DNA of 64,000 nt from Rhabditophanes sp. KR3021 (GCA_963281155.1 CAUJLY010000001.1:3224001-3288000); one strand, 5' to 3'; counted from the stretch's first letter, positions 43,763 through 55,902 are shown. The notes: generated from the sequence alone by a model not told the origin. Numbers and translations are program-made.

Positions 43763-44787
43763 TCAACTCCACGATTTGTTTAATTTTGAGAAATACACTT
43801 CAGTGTCAATTTTTATTTGATTATATTTTCTGTCATTTTGAGTATTTTCCGGAAAAACTTTTGTTACATACGTTTCTTTTTTTAACCATTTTCTAAGTGG
43901 TACATTTGTAGATGACAGCATCAGTATAATAAGCAATGGAAATATCATCAAACAAATTGAACATGTTCCAAAAACAAAGCCGGAGATGAATATTCTGTTG
44001 ATAAAGTGTAACTTACAAAGAATATGTATAATAAAGGCAAATACACTATTCAATGTTAGAAAGATTACTGTTATGGACAGCACCATTATTGTTTCTTTGA
44101 TTTCCTTTAAGTGCATTTTCTCTCCAAGATTAGTCATCGTCCTATGTTTAGCTTCTTTAAGCATCTTTTGATTTTTCGTATACAAAAATAAGAAACTAAA
44201 AGATATTATAGAAGTTGTAATAATCCATAACGAGTTGGTATAATAGTCGTTGATAAACTCTAAAATAACAATATTATCAAGGAAACCTTTTTAGACTTAC
44301 GAAAAGTTTGATTCAAAACCAACAAAGTACCAACGGCGAAAGCAACCAAGCAATGGAATAAATATTTAAGATTCATTGTGGAATTTTCATAACTATTTAT
44401 ATTCTGATACGCTTCGAATCTTTCAATAAACATTGGCACTGAAATAAATATCAAAGATAAAGAGCCAAACTGAGATATGGTATCAAGGACATAGCAGACT
44501 ACTTTTTCATATTTCAAAAATAATATTATTGCTGCATTTATCAATTGGAATAGGCTGAAATGTAAAGAAAGCAAGCCAAATACAAATACAATTAATTTGC
44601 AATTTGGATGAATTAAAGCTTTTTTAAAAATATAAATATTTTCAATAGTTATTATTGGAACGGCACATATATTAATTCCAAATAATAATGGTATCAAGAT
44701 TTGTGCAATTAATGGATGTATTCTATCTAGTTCGTCAATATCAATCATGAATGTAGCAGATTTGTTTCTGACTTCTAGTAAATCCAT
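43763..44787 (-). CDS. Sra/Srab/Sre-like chemoreceptor, two exons (327 aa)
   Basis: Exons 44787-44301 (487 nt) and 44259-43763 are joined by a 41-nt GTAAGT...TTTAG intron in phase 1. I chose the ATG at 44787 (MDLLEVRNKSATFMIDIDEL) because it matches the start and exon length of the receptor at 40692; upstream in-frame ATGs at 44826 and 44805 would add a leader of up to 13 residues. HPNCKLIVFVFG lies after TM1 and PMFIERFEAYQNINSYE after TM3. TM5-7 are in exon 2, and the tail ends FSKLNKSWS. Confidence 0.85.
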
Positions 44788-45409
44788 TTTTAAGCTTCTA
44801 AACATAATATAGTTCAATAGATCCATCTCAGATGCCTTTATATAGTAAAATAGTTTATTACTTTAATCACAAGATTTAGAAATTTACGATTTAGTTCAAA
44901 AGCCACTTCGTCACCATTACTTCATTGTATACTATTGCATTATGAAACCATCAAAGCTCACCACTTTTAGAATTGAAATTGCAACATTTATTTTTTGCAA
45001 ATAGAAAATCTCTATTGTACCACTGTTTTATAAATTCATTGCTTAATTAAATATCTTATTTACATTGTCACATCTTCAAAATAAAAAAATATTTGCTTAA
45101 TTGAATAAAAATATGGTCTTTAATCTCAATGGATTTATTTATATCTCTTTTAATTTTCAATAAAATATTTAAAGACGACACGTTGTATCTTTTAAATAAA
45201 AATAAAATTATATTCAAATTTGAATACGCTCTCAGTATATCAATGCCAAATCGTCGAATTTTGGACATAATCGTTGTGTTTTAAGAAATGTCGGTTACTT
45301 CCATTTTTAAAAATGCTTTATTTACTGGAGCTAAAACGCAGAATAAAAAACTAGATCAGAGTGTAATTAAATATTCGTTATTAACAATTTTGTCTTTTTT
45401 GAGAATATT

Positions 45410-46480
45410 ATTCTAGTTATTGTTCCTCTGGACTTATATCAATGAACGCGGGAATCTGCTTGAAACTGTGCCATGTTTTATTTTTATTTCTGATGTATTA
45501 TTTAAGATCAACAATCAAAACGACAATACCAAGCTTGATAAATATGGTCACGGAAAACTGGATCAAAATTCAATTGATATTACTAAGATATCGGGAAAGA
45601 CCTTAATAGAGTTGATTCACATGATACAGTTGTGGAATGAAGTATTGGTATTACACTTACTTCCCATCGTATTCAAACGAGAGAAATTGAGATTCACCTG
45701 TCTAAAATTAACACTCCATCATTAAGTAATAAAAAACATCCAGCAGTAGAATTAAAAACGTTTATTTTTGATACTCAATCTAAAAATGACACGGAACAGT
45801 TATCGTTTGCATGCGGGAATATTTCCAACCCCATATGTTGTCTACATAAATATCAGTGATGCTTTTTAATTATCTTTCACAGGTTATTTATCCGTAGATA
45901 GCTTAATGAATTGAATTGATCATGTTAAAAATGATACTAATGTGAATGTTCTATTAAAAGTCCTGGCAATTGGTAGTAAAATACACCTATCATTGCATGA
46001 AAAGGTGCCTATTTTGGTTGGCAAGTACATAGATATTGTCCTAAACAATATTTAGCTACTAGCTGGAAGGAAACACCTACACATCCCTCTAAAGAAATGC
46101 TTGCTAGTAAATTGCTTAGACGTTTGTATACATAGGATCATGAAGATTGTAATGCCAAGGCAACTGGTTATTTTGCTGATTGGCTAAGGAATGAAAATAG
46201 TATTCCAGTACATTATTTTAACTTTACTGTCCATGAAGCTGGCAAAAAATATTACGCTACATGAAAGGTTATTTATGATCGCTTAAAACAAATTAGAAAT
46301 CCAAATCGCAGAACAGTTTACATAGCCGCATTGACCAAGGTCTTTGATTATGAAGCATTTAAATACGCACTGAAATTTGCAATTACGCCAAGCGAACTTT
46401 CTGTTGATGAATACGCAATCTACTTGACTAATCTATTAAGAAATATTTTGATGAAGCTTGGGATTTTATTAAGTTAAATT
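45410..46480 (+). pseudogene. Unrecognised decayed coding sequence
   Basis: Broken plus-strand frames read TREIEIHLSKINTPSLSNKK, DTQSKNDTEQLSFACGN, SVDSLMN, HPSKEMLASKLLRRLYT, DHEDCNAKATGYFADWLRNE and NPNRRTVYIAALTKVFDYEA. The last ends with YAIYLTNLLRN before stops. Protein-like periodicity is clear but no known domain is visible. It may be a dead transposon gene. Confidence 0.3.
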
Positions 46481-46811
46481 TTGGATACTTTCTAAATTCT
46501 TAAATGTGAAATCTAAGTTTTAATTATAATTTCTTTTTTCAGAAGTAATAAGGATAGTGCTAATCTCAATCATTTAATAAAAAATTAGTTTCCGATTATA
46601 AAGTTAATTTAGATAAAAATGTAAGAGCTAAAATCGAGGATAATATTTCAAAAGAGCATAAAATGGAGAAAATACAAAGAAAAAAATATGTTATGCTTAA
46701 AGTAATTTATAGAAACCAATGCCATTATAAATTAAATTTTAAATAAAATGATATCATCAGAAATAGTACGTTTTGTATATGCAATTAAATTAATAATATT
46801 ACTAATGGTTT

Positions 46812-47977
46812 CTAATAGTTTGATTTTGATATATTCTTGAGTCCTTCAAGAGCTTCTATCAACTTTTCATTATTACCATGTCTATCAAACCAATTGAATA
46901 CACTAGACGACAGCCCAGCTACTTTAGTGTGATATAATAAATATTCCAATGTGTACATCATCCTATTATCTATGTAGTGGAAGGCTATTGGAAATTTAGA
47001 TAAGGAAGAGATTCCATTTCCTATAGGCATCAGTGAAAATCTTTTAAACATTAATTTACGAGGATTTTGAAGTGGACTGGCAAATTCTTTTAGACTTCCC
47101 GGTATGAATAAATGCCGTTGTCTTTTGTCATTTGAATTAACAGGTCTAATATTCAAGTTTGCCAAACATTGACCCTGCAATTTGATAAAGGAAAGAAAAC
47201 TATTAAACTTACGATTTCTTTATCTTCTAACAAAGGAGCTAATGGCCTGCAAATTTTTTTGTTAGGAAACCCTTTAGTCACTAATTTCTTCAGCGATGCC
47301 TTGCTAATTACATAACCCGATCCACCGGTCGTATAACCAGCTTTTATATTTCTATCTCTAAATATGACCCTGAAACCATAGTATTCTTTTGCCTTATTTG
47401 GATCTTTTCTTAATAAGAACATTCGCAAGTTTTCCATTACGCTATAAGCTGTGATAAATGGTAATTTATTTTGTAAAAACAAAACCCTTACCGTCATTGT
47501 CAACTAAATCATAAAGTAAGGTTAAAATATATTTACTCGACTCACCTTTATAAAACCAATCGTACTGATTTCCATAGCGTTCATACACATACTTAAAAGC
47601 TCCTCTAATTTTCGTGTAGCTAAAATCATAGCCATGCTTATCGAGAAGTTTAATAGAAGGTAGAGAAGGATCATTAACACTACTTGCAAAGACGTATTTG
47701 TTACATCTACGTAACCTTAATCTATAATTGAATAAATTACATATGTTTTTATAATTACCATGTATTTTTCTGAGGTATATCTCTTGAATGTTTAAAATCT
47801 TTTCCAGTAAGCACAATACAAAATATTTTAACACGTTTTTTAAGTTTTTCCGCAAACTTATCAAACACTGAAATGTAAAGATTATGTGGACTAATACAAA
47901 ACAAACTTACCAATATCTGTATTTACTAAAAAAAGCAATAGCATAAATATAATTCCTTTAAAGTAAATAACCTTCAT
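46812..47977 (-). CDS. Core-1 beta-1,3-galactosyltransferase-like (C1GALT/fringe group), six exons (318 aa)
   Basis: Exons are 47977-47911, 47867-47759, 47715-47546, 47503-47492, 47448-47213 and 47174-46812; all phases agree. The family adds galactose to Tn antigen in the Golgi as type II membrane proteins. Residues 1-20 (MKVIYFKGIIFMLLLFLVNT) are a signal anchor. KIFCIVLTGKDF is the first strand of the GT31 fold, then KNTWLRRCNKYVFASS (family TWGxRCNKxVFMSS) and AFKYVYERYGNQYDWFYK. The 12-nt exon 4 with its flanks gives VDNDAYSVMENLRM, matching ADDDTYVIMENLR, so DND is the metal-binding DxD. TTGGSGYVIS and LEDKEIGQC match GGAGYVLS and EDVEMGxC. If the 42-nt intron 47504-47545 is kept, 14 residues enter in frame. 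Whether the substrate is the same as for C1GALT1 is not shown by the sequence. Confidence 0.85.
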
Positions 47978-49150
47978 TTTTGTTTAATATGTATGCAATG
48001 TTAATTATTAAATATCAGTGAAATTATCTAACATTCGCAATCAAAATAAATATCCCGTTTCAATCAAGATCGTATAAGGAACTTTTTATTTGGCATTCAT
48101 CACTTACATAATTTAGTTGTCATTTTAATGGAACAAAACTGGTTTTGTGTTTGAATAAAATATCTTTTAGAGATGTTATCATCTAGAAGGGAAATAAAAA
48201 TATATAAAAATAAAAAGGTTTTTCTTTATTAAATTCAATAATTAAAATAAATATTATAAAAAATTCTATCATTCATAAACGTTAACCTATGATTTATAGT
48301 AATTATTAATTTAATCTTGTTCCATTGGTATTGAATTAAATGAGTTATCACTAATGATGAGAAGTCCGAGACGGTCTCGAACTTTTTTGTTAGACTCAAA
48401 TATTCACTCATGAAAAATGGACAGAAATATAAGAGTTTATTAAATTGTCCTCTTTCCCAAACACTGAAGATCAAGTGGTTGAAGTTAAGAATTCAAACAA
48501 AAAAGACCGTTTGTGTATGAGTGAAATGAAAAAGCTTGTACTTCGAAAAAAACTACATCAAGCAACCATACTGAAACGGAAAACTACAAATATCTTACTT
48601 CTCAAATGATTGAATCAGAAAATATGTTATAGTTTAGAAAAAATAATTAAACTAAATTTCCTCTTTTAGCTGAATTTGTGAGTTGAACTATTCATCCTTC
48701 ATCATTATCTGCGTGTGAAAGATTGAATTCCTCTATTCAAAATGCTTTCATGTTAGACGTTATTTAGGCCAAAAAGAACTATATAACGAGGCTCTTATTT
48801 TAAAAAAGAACCTATAGCTTTTTCGTTTTTATTATCCCAATTTTTGAAAATTGACAAAAAACCCGTCTCAAAGACATTTTTTTTGAAAACTTCGTATTGT
48901 TAGTATTATAAAACTATAAAGTATAAACACGAATATTATAATAAAACAACATTAGTAAAAGATAACAATTGTATTTGTTTTCAGTAAGTTCCTTCATGTT
49001 TTTAACTTTTTAAACATTACATCTCTTTCCAATTAATAATAACTTATTTTCAAAAATTAAATGAATTAAAACATGGTGATATCAACACTTGTTTTGCTAT
49101 AGATTAAGGGTCTTCATTGCCAATAACTTCATCAATCAAACTTTAAATTA
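47978..49150. other. Intergenic stretch, no gene seen
   Basis: AT-rich sequence upstream of the galactosyltransferase gene, which reads leftward from 47977. Short frames such as 48235-48474 have no recognisable features. Confidence 0.45.
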
Positions 49151-49159
49151 TTTGTCAGA

Positions 49160-49995
49160 AAAAACGATTTAACTACGTACATTATTCTGACAGTTATGGA
49201 GAAGTTGAAGAATGTGATAATCCCAATGATACATGTGTTACTGCTACTAGAGTTACTATTTATTCAAATGTTTCTTATAAAGGATGTGATCATAATTGAC
49301 ATCATGTAGTAAACACGCATAACCCAGTCAATCTGGTATTGTTGTTTACTATTAATATTGTACGTATTTGAACCTCTTTGCTATTTTGTCATACTGATAC
49401 GTATGCAGTAGCCTTTTGCACTTTAACTTTACCGATAAACATCTCTAATTTATAATATTGTACTATACAAATTAGTAGGACGTTTCGGAAATTCATACAA
49501 AAATTTGGGATATACTACTTGATATTAACTTAATAAAACAGTACGTTTACACGAAGGTTAGCTTTAATAATTAAATATTGTAGATTAATAAATGGAAATC
49601 ACTGGTTATTATGTAACAGCTTATTGTGATTTGTGTCAATGTAAAGCCAATTTTGATAATTCGGAACGCTTAACCTGTGTTATTGAAAAAAGAAATCTAT
49701 CTCTGGAAAAGGAATATACAGTTTGAAGCACTTAGCAGTAAAATCTGTTTATTTAATGAACCATGTAGTAAAGTTATTGCAAAAAAATCATGATGCAACA
49801 ACTGCAAGGACGGTTCGAGGATGTACTACTGATATAGAAAGCGTGTTTGTTACAAGTCAATATGGATCTTTCCCAGTAGTGAATTGGTTTTTGAAGCTAA
49901 TTGTGAATTCAACTTTAAGATCATCAATGCTTTTTGTATGCATGCGACATACTTTTAGGCTATATATTCGAAAATTACCATGTTACTCCTTGTTG
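49160..49995 (+). pseudogene. Decayed cysteine-rich secreted-type protein sequence (ET-module-like)
   Basis: At 49170-49300 the frame reads SYGEVEECDNPNDTCVTATR and SNVSYKGCDHN before a stop. At 49600-49730 a second segment reads YCDLCQCKANFDNSERLTC before stops. The cysteine spacing recalls the small cysteine-rich ET modules of nematode secreted proteins. A frame at 49723-49995 may be a further part in a shifted phase. No signal peptide exon is found. The assignment is weak. Confidence 0.3.
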
Positions 49996-50828
49996 TAATA
50001 CTTCAAATTGCGATATTAATAACTAAAAAATGTTCATTTAATTGCTTTAAAATAAATTCATTCGGTTTTTTGTCAACAAAAACAAGTTAAAAAGAAAATC
50101 AAATATTTTGTGTGTTATTAGTTGATACATTCATCAAATATTTGTGATTTATTTTGAATGTAATGACAACTCCCAGAGGATTTTGGTACCCTCTATAATA
50201 TATATTACATGGTGCTAAAAAAGGAAATACATTTTAATATTTGATTTTAATGTCTCGATATATTAATTCGACCTCAAAAAAGTTTGGAATCACTCCCAGT
50301 TCGATTTGATCAATGTAAAGATGATAAAGCATACTAAAATTTGGTGTTTATAGTCAAAATTAGTATTAATTTCGATCGACTTTTTCTCAACATTTTTAAT
50401 AAATGTTATACATCATTAGATCTCATTTTTGTTGCGCTTCTGATGCAAAACTTGAAGAAATTAAATAAAATACGTTTTTTTGTAAAACAATTGTGTTATT
50501 GCTGAAAATACATAGTATGATTTCCAAAAGACATTTCCGAAATCCATCTATAATATCTTGTGTCTGATACTTCATTAAACAGCGTTTTTATTTAATAAAT
50601 GAGGCATCTGGCAGTGATAATTTTTAATGAATTTTACTAATTCTTAATATTGAATTCTAATATTGTGATCATTTACTTCTTACTATATAAGTACATTAAT
50701 CGTTCATCACTGATGACATCGGTTAAAATTAGATTCATTTTGTTTTGTCTGTACAAGTAATAACTGAGATAATTATATATTTTTCCTCATTTTCCAGAAC
50801 ACAAATAATTTGCCACTTAATTTTCACA

Positions 50829-51862
50829 ATGCTAGATTTCTATACGCTGCTGAGTTTATCTATTTTTATTGTATCCGTAACATCAACCTTGACAGCTCTT
50901 TCACTATACAATCACTTTAAGGATAAAGACAGAATAAATGTAGCAATACTATCCACGTTTACCCAATTTTTTGTTGATTTGCTGTTTGCTTTTAATAATC
51001 TGTTGCTGCAACTTAAAGTAACAGTAATTAACTCATCGAATCATTTAACATTTCATTTTGTACACTTAAATTACTTTGATTTTTCAATTTACCAGTATTC
51101 TTTCTTCTTATGGATATTTGCAATTATATATTTCTTCGACTTTACAATGATAACAATCTCTATCGTTGTCAGGTATCTCTTTGTAACTAACACTAAATTA
51201 GAATATAGAAGCTTCATTAGCATAATAGTTTTGGGACTGTTTTATACAATAATGGCTTCATCCGTGCCGTGCTTCTTTGGAATAGATAAAGAAGCTGACC
51301 CACAAAGAATTTATCGCAATTATAATGATACTTTCATTGATAAAAATAGCAAAAGTATTTACATCAAACTTAATTACCAATTACTTCTGTATTCTGGGCC
51401 AATAACTTTTCTGTCTTTTTCAAATTTTTGGGTGATTACAACAGTTTTAATCAAATATCGTAATTTTATGTTAAATAATGGAACATATATGAGTACATAC
51501 ACTATCAGATTAAATCGGGAATTCTTTCAAATTCTATTATTGCAAGCATTAGCTCCGGTATTATTACAATTTGTTCCCACAGGTACGTTTAAAATAATTG
51601 ACTACTTATGCATATATTTTTAGCCATTTACGTAATTATGATGTTTATGAACATTCCTGCTAGAAGTATGGGTAATTGGTGTATCATAATTGCAAGTGCC
51701 ATTCCTCTAGTAAATTCAATTCTATTTATTGCATTCCTTTCGAAATCCCGTCTAATTATGAAAAGGAGATTCAAATTATTTTTAAATTTTATTTGTAGAA
51801 ACCTTAATGAAGTTGATACAACCCAACAGTCCATTTGTTTGTCAAATATCCAACAAAAATGA
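50829..51862 (+). CDS. Str-superfamily chemoreceptor, two exons (330 aa)
   Basis: Exons 50829-51582 and 51624-51862 are joined by a 41-nt GTACGT...TTTTAG intron in phase 1, giving one frame from MLDFYTLLSLSIFIVSVTST to a polar tail (TTQQSICLSNIQQK). Seven hydrophobic helices are present. The loop before TM6 has YTIRLNREFFQILLLQALAP followed by a second proline (QFVP), the signature arrangement of the STR/SRH/SRI/SRD nematode receptors. TM7 contains CIIIASAIPLVNSILFIAFL. These are G-protein-coupled receptors of chemosensory neurons; the ligand is unknown. I preferred the ATG at 50829 over an upstream start at 50745, which would lengthen the N-terminus beyond the family norm. Confidence 0.85.
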
Positions 51863-52493
51863 GTAAAAAGAATTTGCTAAGCATAATGCTAAATAATGAT
51901 GTTCAGGAACGTATCACGAAATAATTTGAAGAAAACATGAATTAATAGGCAGACAAATATTTAGCAAGCTTGAAGTGTTGACAACGTTGTATTAAATGAA
52001 CGTGTGGATATGATTTTGTATAATTACTTATATAGCATAGAATTTCTTATCTGAACAAAGCTTCTAATATTCTATGCGTAAAATTATTTACCCTACTTTT
52101 TCTTATTTGATATTTAAATGCTAGCCACATTTTGTAAAAAATAGTTATATTGCTGTACTTTGACAGTAATCTATTTAAAAAAATTATTCTTTAAGTACAT
52201 ACAATTAAATGATACCATTGTATGTGCATATTTATCCTATGCGGATAACAAAAATAGCAAGCCAGGAAGTACTTCACATAATTGAAATTGCTTTACATGT
52301 TTAATAAATAAATTTAATACTATTTTACATCGAAGAATGAAGAGTATAATAATATCTAAAATAACTGCAGTTAAATGTCTCAAGTGATGTGGTGTTACTG
52401 CCGAATTTTAGGAATTGATACTAGAAACTGATATTGTATTTCGTTATTGTAGTAAACTTTAATATGGACTTAAAATAGAGATTAAAAAATTAT

Positions 52494-52567
52494 TGCCGCC
52501 AGCAGGGGTCGAACCTGCGACCTTGGGCTTATTAGACCCACGCTCTAACCGACTGAGCTATGGCGGC
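52494..52567 (-). tRNA. tRNA-Ile (AAT)
   Basis: The reverse complement of this interval is identical to the tRNA-Ile at 24000-24073, including the discriminator base. All arms are intact. Confidence 0.93.
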
Positions 52568-52722
52568 TATACATATCATTTTTGCATATTCATTCTGCGG
52601 CTTTGTAATAATTGTGAAGCAAATAATATTTTATTTAGTAATAAATATGTCCAATTAAACGTTTATTTAAAAAACAATTCAGAAATGATTACAGTTCAGC
52701 TAATTAATGTAGACCAGTGTTA

Positions 52723-55377
52723 TTATACCTGATTAACCAAATGTTTTGAACCGGAAACTAATAGTTGATCTGTTGAATAGAATGAATTTAAGGTATTGGC
52801 TTGATTAGATGGATAACTTAAATTGAAATTATTTGTCAGATCCGAGGAATATCCTGAAGTATTATAGGTTTGGTCATTTAAACTATAACCTTGGTTAGAA
52901 GAATTATAAATTTGAGCAGATGGACTAGCAATAAAGGTTTGGTATAATTGAGGATGAACTTTTTTTGTAGATTGTTCATAATTATTTGAGTTTGTAACAG
53001 CATTTTTAGGCATAGTATAATAATAAGGTCCGATATTTGTTTGTGACATAGTACAAGATTCTGTATTTGGTCGGGGTAGTAGATATTCCATTTTTGCTTT
53101 TTTCGTTCCTTCATTGCTTTCATTCGGCCTTGATCTCTTATTTTTGCAATTGTCAATGTATTGCGAGATTGATGGGAAATCCGTTCTGCATAAATCTGAT
53201 GCTTTGCAGTTGTACAAATTTTCGATGTTTTTATTTGCTTTACTATTTAACAGTAATTTTACAATCTCAAAATGCCCCAATTCGGCAGACATCATTAAAG
53301 CAGTTTTATTTTGCACATTTGTAAAATCAACCTTCGCCCCTCTTTTTACCAATTTCGATACAATTCCTGGCATGTTCATTTCGCAGGCATAATGCAAAGC
53401 TGTCATGCCTGTGTAATATTTGCTCTTTCCGTTACCGGAAATATTTATGTCAATGTTGCAATTAAGGAGCATATCAACAACGACTTCCACGTTAACTGGA
53501 TCAGCAATGATGCAATTAACTAAAGCTGACCTGCCAAAAATATCGTAATCATCAACCTTTAAATTGGGACTACTCAAAAGGATTTTAACTATTTCTACAT
53601 TTCCTGAATTGGCAGCAATCATTAAACTACTCAATCCTTGATTATTGCGACTATTGACATTTGATCCCAATTGCAATAACATCTTAACAACATTTGTCAG
53701 CCCAAACATTGTACCTAAAGTTAATGCCGTTTCGCCTTTATCATCAGTTGCGTCTATAAAAGCACCTTTTTGACACAAAAAATTGATTTTATGCAACATA
53801 GTTCTTTCATCCAAAGGCGGAGATCCTTCAAAGCAACTATGGATAGGATAGTTTTTTGTTTTATATTCTACTTCATTGACATTGTGAATAGCGGGATCAA
53901 AATAACTTTCCAAATAATACTGGCTTCTGCAATAATTGTGTAATGAAGGAACAGCGGGTGTTTCGATTCTCGTTAATTTCTTCGGATATTCCACCTCAAT
54001 ATTGAATGCAGTTGGGGCATCTGAATTTGTAAATAATGTTTTGCTGGATCCAAATGTCTCACCAAATAAATTGTATGTGTTTCCTATTTTAATTTTCTTG
54101 GACTTGTAATTAACTCTTTTGTTTACAACACCTCCAATAATTAGTAAGCACAAACAACAGATTCCTACAACCGACCAAATATAGTAATCGAATGTAGGAT
54201 ATTCAATATTATAGCCGATGACAGTCTTTATCCTGGGTAAAGCTTGAGACTGGTATCTGAAGTCAGTATCAGCTAAATCTATGAAGGATGCAACATTTCT
54301 AATTTCAGTAAAGCACTCCAATCTGTTGTATGCTTTTAAACAAGGTTCTATATCGACTTCTGCTTCCACAAAAATATTTAACGAATGTCCCGTGCAGTTT
54401 TCTAAGTCATAATGTTCAAGATTATTGCTGTCAGTGCAATATATTCTCGCATTTCCTAATTTGTCATATTTGTAATTTAATACTGATCGTAGTTTAAGAG
54501 ACAATTCAACTAAAGTACTTTTGAGTGTCATGTCATACTTATCATAATCACTGACATTGAAAACTAGATAGTTATTTAAAAGTGACTTTTTATCCGTACA
54601 ATCACCACCATCAAATAAAAACTCAGCTGTGTTGCATAATTGATCGCAAACGCCGTTAGAAGATTGTTCCTTACAATGGTGATTCCAATCACTAGATCCC
54701 TTTTGATTTGAACAATCATTGCCATCAAACATACAAGCTTCGTTGTTGCACAGGTTCCTACACTCCCCATTATTAGCAGTTGTTGAACAATACAGTGGGT
54801 CTACACAATCTCTATAAAATAGATTGTTCCCGTACTCCAAATCTGTGGTAGCGTAGTAGTCTTTAAAATGTTCTTTTTTTGTGTTGCAAAATTGTCCTTC
54901 GTAGCCAGTGTCGCAAATACATTCGAAGGAATCGTTTGAATTAAGGCATTTACCATAATAGCACAATTCTTTCCCAACTGCGTCACATGTGTTTATGTTT
55001 TGGTGGCAGAACTTACCCGCAAATAAATTCCCGCAAACACATTCGGAGACTCCAGTTGTCTCATTAACCAGACAAGTTGAGTTATTTTGACAAGGATTGC
55101 TGTCTCCATAACAAGGATTTGCAAATTCACAATGGTTACCAATTCTGCCGGAGGAGCATTCGCATAAATACCCAAGACCATCATTTATACAAACTGATCC
55201 AGGAAAACACGAATGTTTATTGCAAGGTACATCTGCGAGGTTTTTGTTGGAACACCATGTTGAAACAACTTTACCATCAGTTTCCTTAATGATACACTTA
55301 TAGAATGTGCCATTAAGAGTAGTGGTAGCATGTGCCAAAAGTGGCAGAATAAATAAAACTGCCGAAACGCCAATCAT
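52723..55377 (-). CDS. glp-1/lin-12-like: Intronless, reduced LIN-12/GLP-1-type Notch receptor (884 aa)
   Basis: Notch receptors carry signals from neighbouring cells; after ligand binding they are cut in the membrane and the inner part enters the nucleus. Here residues 1-18 are a signal peptide. Three EGF repeats follow (about 52-83, 89-124, 131-164), then two LIN-12/Notch repeats (about 191-222 and 235-260) and a NOD-like region (270-390). One transmembrane helix is at 399-418 (YIWSVVGICCLCLLIIGG), followed by a basic stop-transfer segment. Five ankyrin repeats (about 546-721) and an N, S, Q and Y-rich tail complete it. C. elegans GLP-1 and LIN-12 have about 1,300-1,430 residues, 10 or more EGF repeats, three LNRs and many introns. 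This gene has far fewer EGF repeats, two LNRs and none of those introns. No tryptophan occurs after residue 401, so the usual RAM WxP motif for CSL binding is absent. The frame is intact over 2.65 kb, so it is probably expressed. Confidence 0.85.
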   Translation of the reverse strand: MIGVSAVLFILPLLAHATTTLNGTFYKCIIKETDGKVVSTWCSNKNLADVPCNKHSCFPGSVCINDGLGYLCECSSGRIGNHCEFANPCYGDSNPCQNNSTCLVNETTGVSECVCGNLFAGKFCHQNINTCDAVGKELCYYGKCLNSNDSFECICDTGYEGQFCNTKKEHFKDYYATTDLEYGNNLFYRDCVDPLYCSTTANNGECRNLCNNEACMFDGNDCSNQKGSSDWNHHCKEQSSNGVCDQLCNTAEFLFDGGDCTDKKSLLNNYLVFNVSDYDKYDMTLKSTLVELSLKLRSVLNYKYDKLGNARIYCTDSNNLEHYDLENCTGHSLNIFVEAEVDIEPCLKAYNRLECFTEIRNVASFIDLADTDFRYQSQALPRIKTVIGYNIEYPTFDYYIWSVVGICCLCLLIIGGVVNKRVNYKSKKIKIGNTYNLFGETFGSSKTLFTNSDAPTAFNIEVEYPKKLTRIETPAVPSLHNYCRSQYYLESYFDPAIHNVNEVEYKTKNYPIHSCFEGSPPLDERTMLHKINFLCQKGAFIDATDDKGETALTLGTMFGLTNVVKMLLQLGSNVNSRNNQGLSSLMIAANSGNVEIVKILLSSPNLKVDDYDIFGRSALVNCIIADPVNVEVVVDMLLNCNIDINISGNGKSKYYTGMTALHYACEMNMPGIVSKLVKRGAKVDFTNVQNKTALMMSAELGHFEIVKLLLNSKANKNIENLYNCKASDLCRTDFPSISQYIDNCKNKRSRPNESNEGTKKAKMEYLLPRPNTESCTMSQTNIGPYYYTMPKNAVTNSNNYEQSTKKVHPQLYQTFIASPSAQIYNSSNQGYSLNDQTYNTSGYSSDLTNNFNLSYPSNQANTLNSFYSTDQLLVSGSKHLVNQV

Positions 55378-55902
55378 ATTTAAAAAGTGAAATGTAATAG
55401 CTACCTAATTTACTTTTATACCCAGCAAATAATTAGCAGATAGGCGTGTGTCAGATATCTCGATCTAAAACAGTGTTTCAAGCAACGTTCACATGCCGTA
55501 ATCTATTATTAATCTTTATTAATATGGTGCTTCTATTTCTCTGATTGACAGGTACTACTTAATCTATGTTTAAAGCACATGGGAATGTAATGGTTCATTT
55601 TAAAATGCCCCTTGTGAATCTTGCTCAAGGTGTTTTTCATTATAATGTACATACAAAACTGAGCCAATAACGAAGACCAAGTCCACAAATAAAGAGATTC
55701 ATAAAAAAGTTTAGCAAAGATCCTTTATATCCATTAAATGAAATCTAATCTGTAGAATTAAAAACAAAAACATATATTTTGTATTTCTTTGATATAAACA
55801 ATAATTAAATAGATTCAATATTTACTAAAAAGATAAAAAGTTCAAATGATTTACATAGACAAACTCGGTATCATTTAAAAAATTGATTTATCAAGTCATA
55901 TC

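Noticed and set aside
45068..45268. Minus-strand frame as the C-terminus of another receptor.
   Set aside because: It lacks clear helices or the family tail, and no matching upstream exon is visible.
52878..55373. Short frames on both strands over the Notch gene.
   Set aside because: They are shadows of the 884-codon frame, whose domains are unambiguous.
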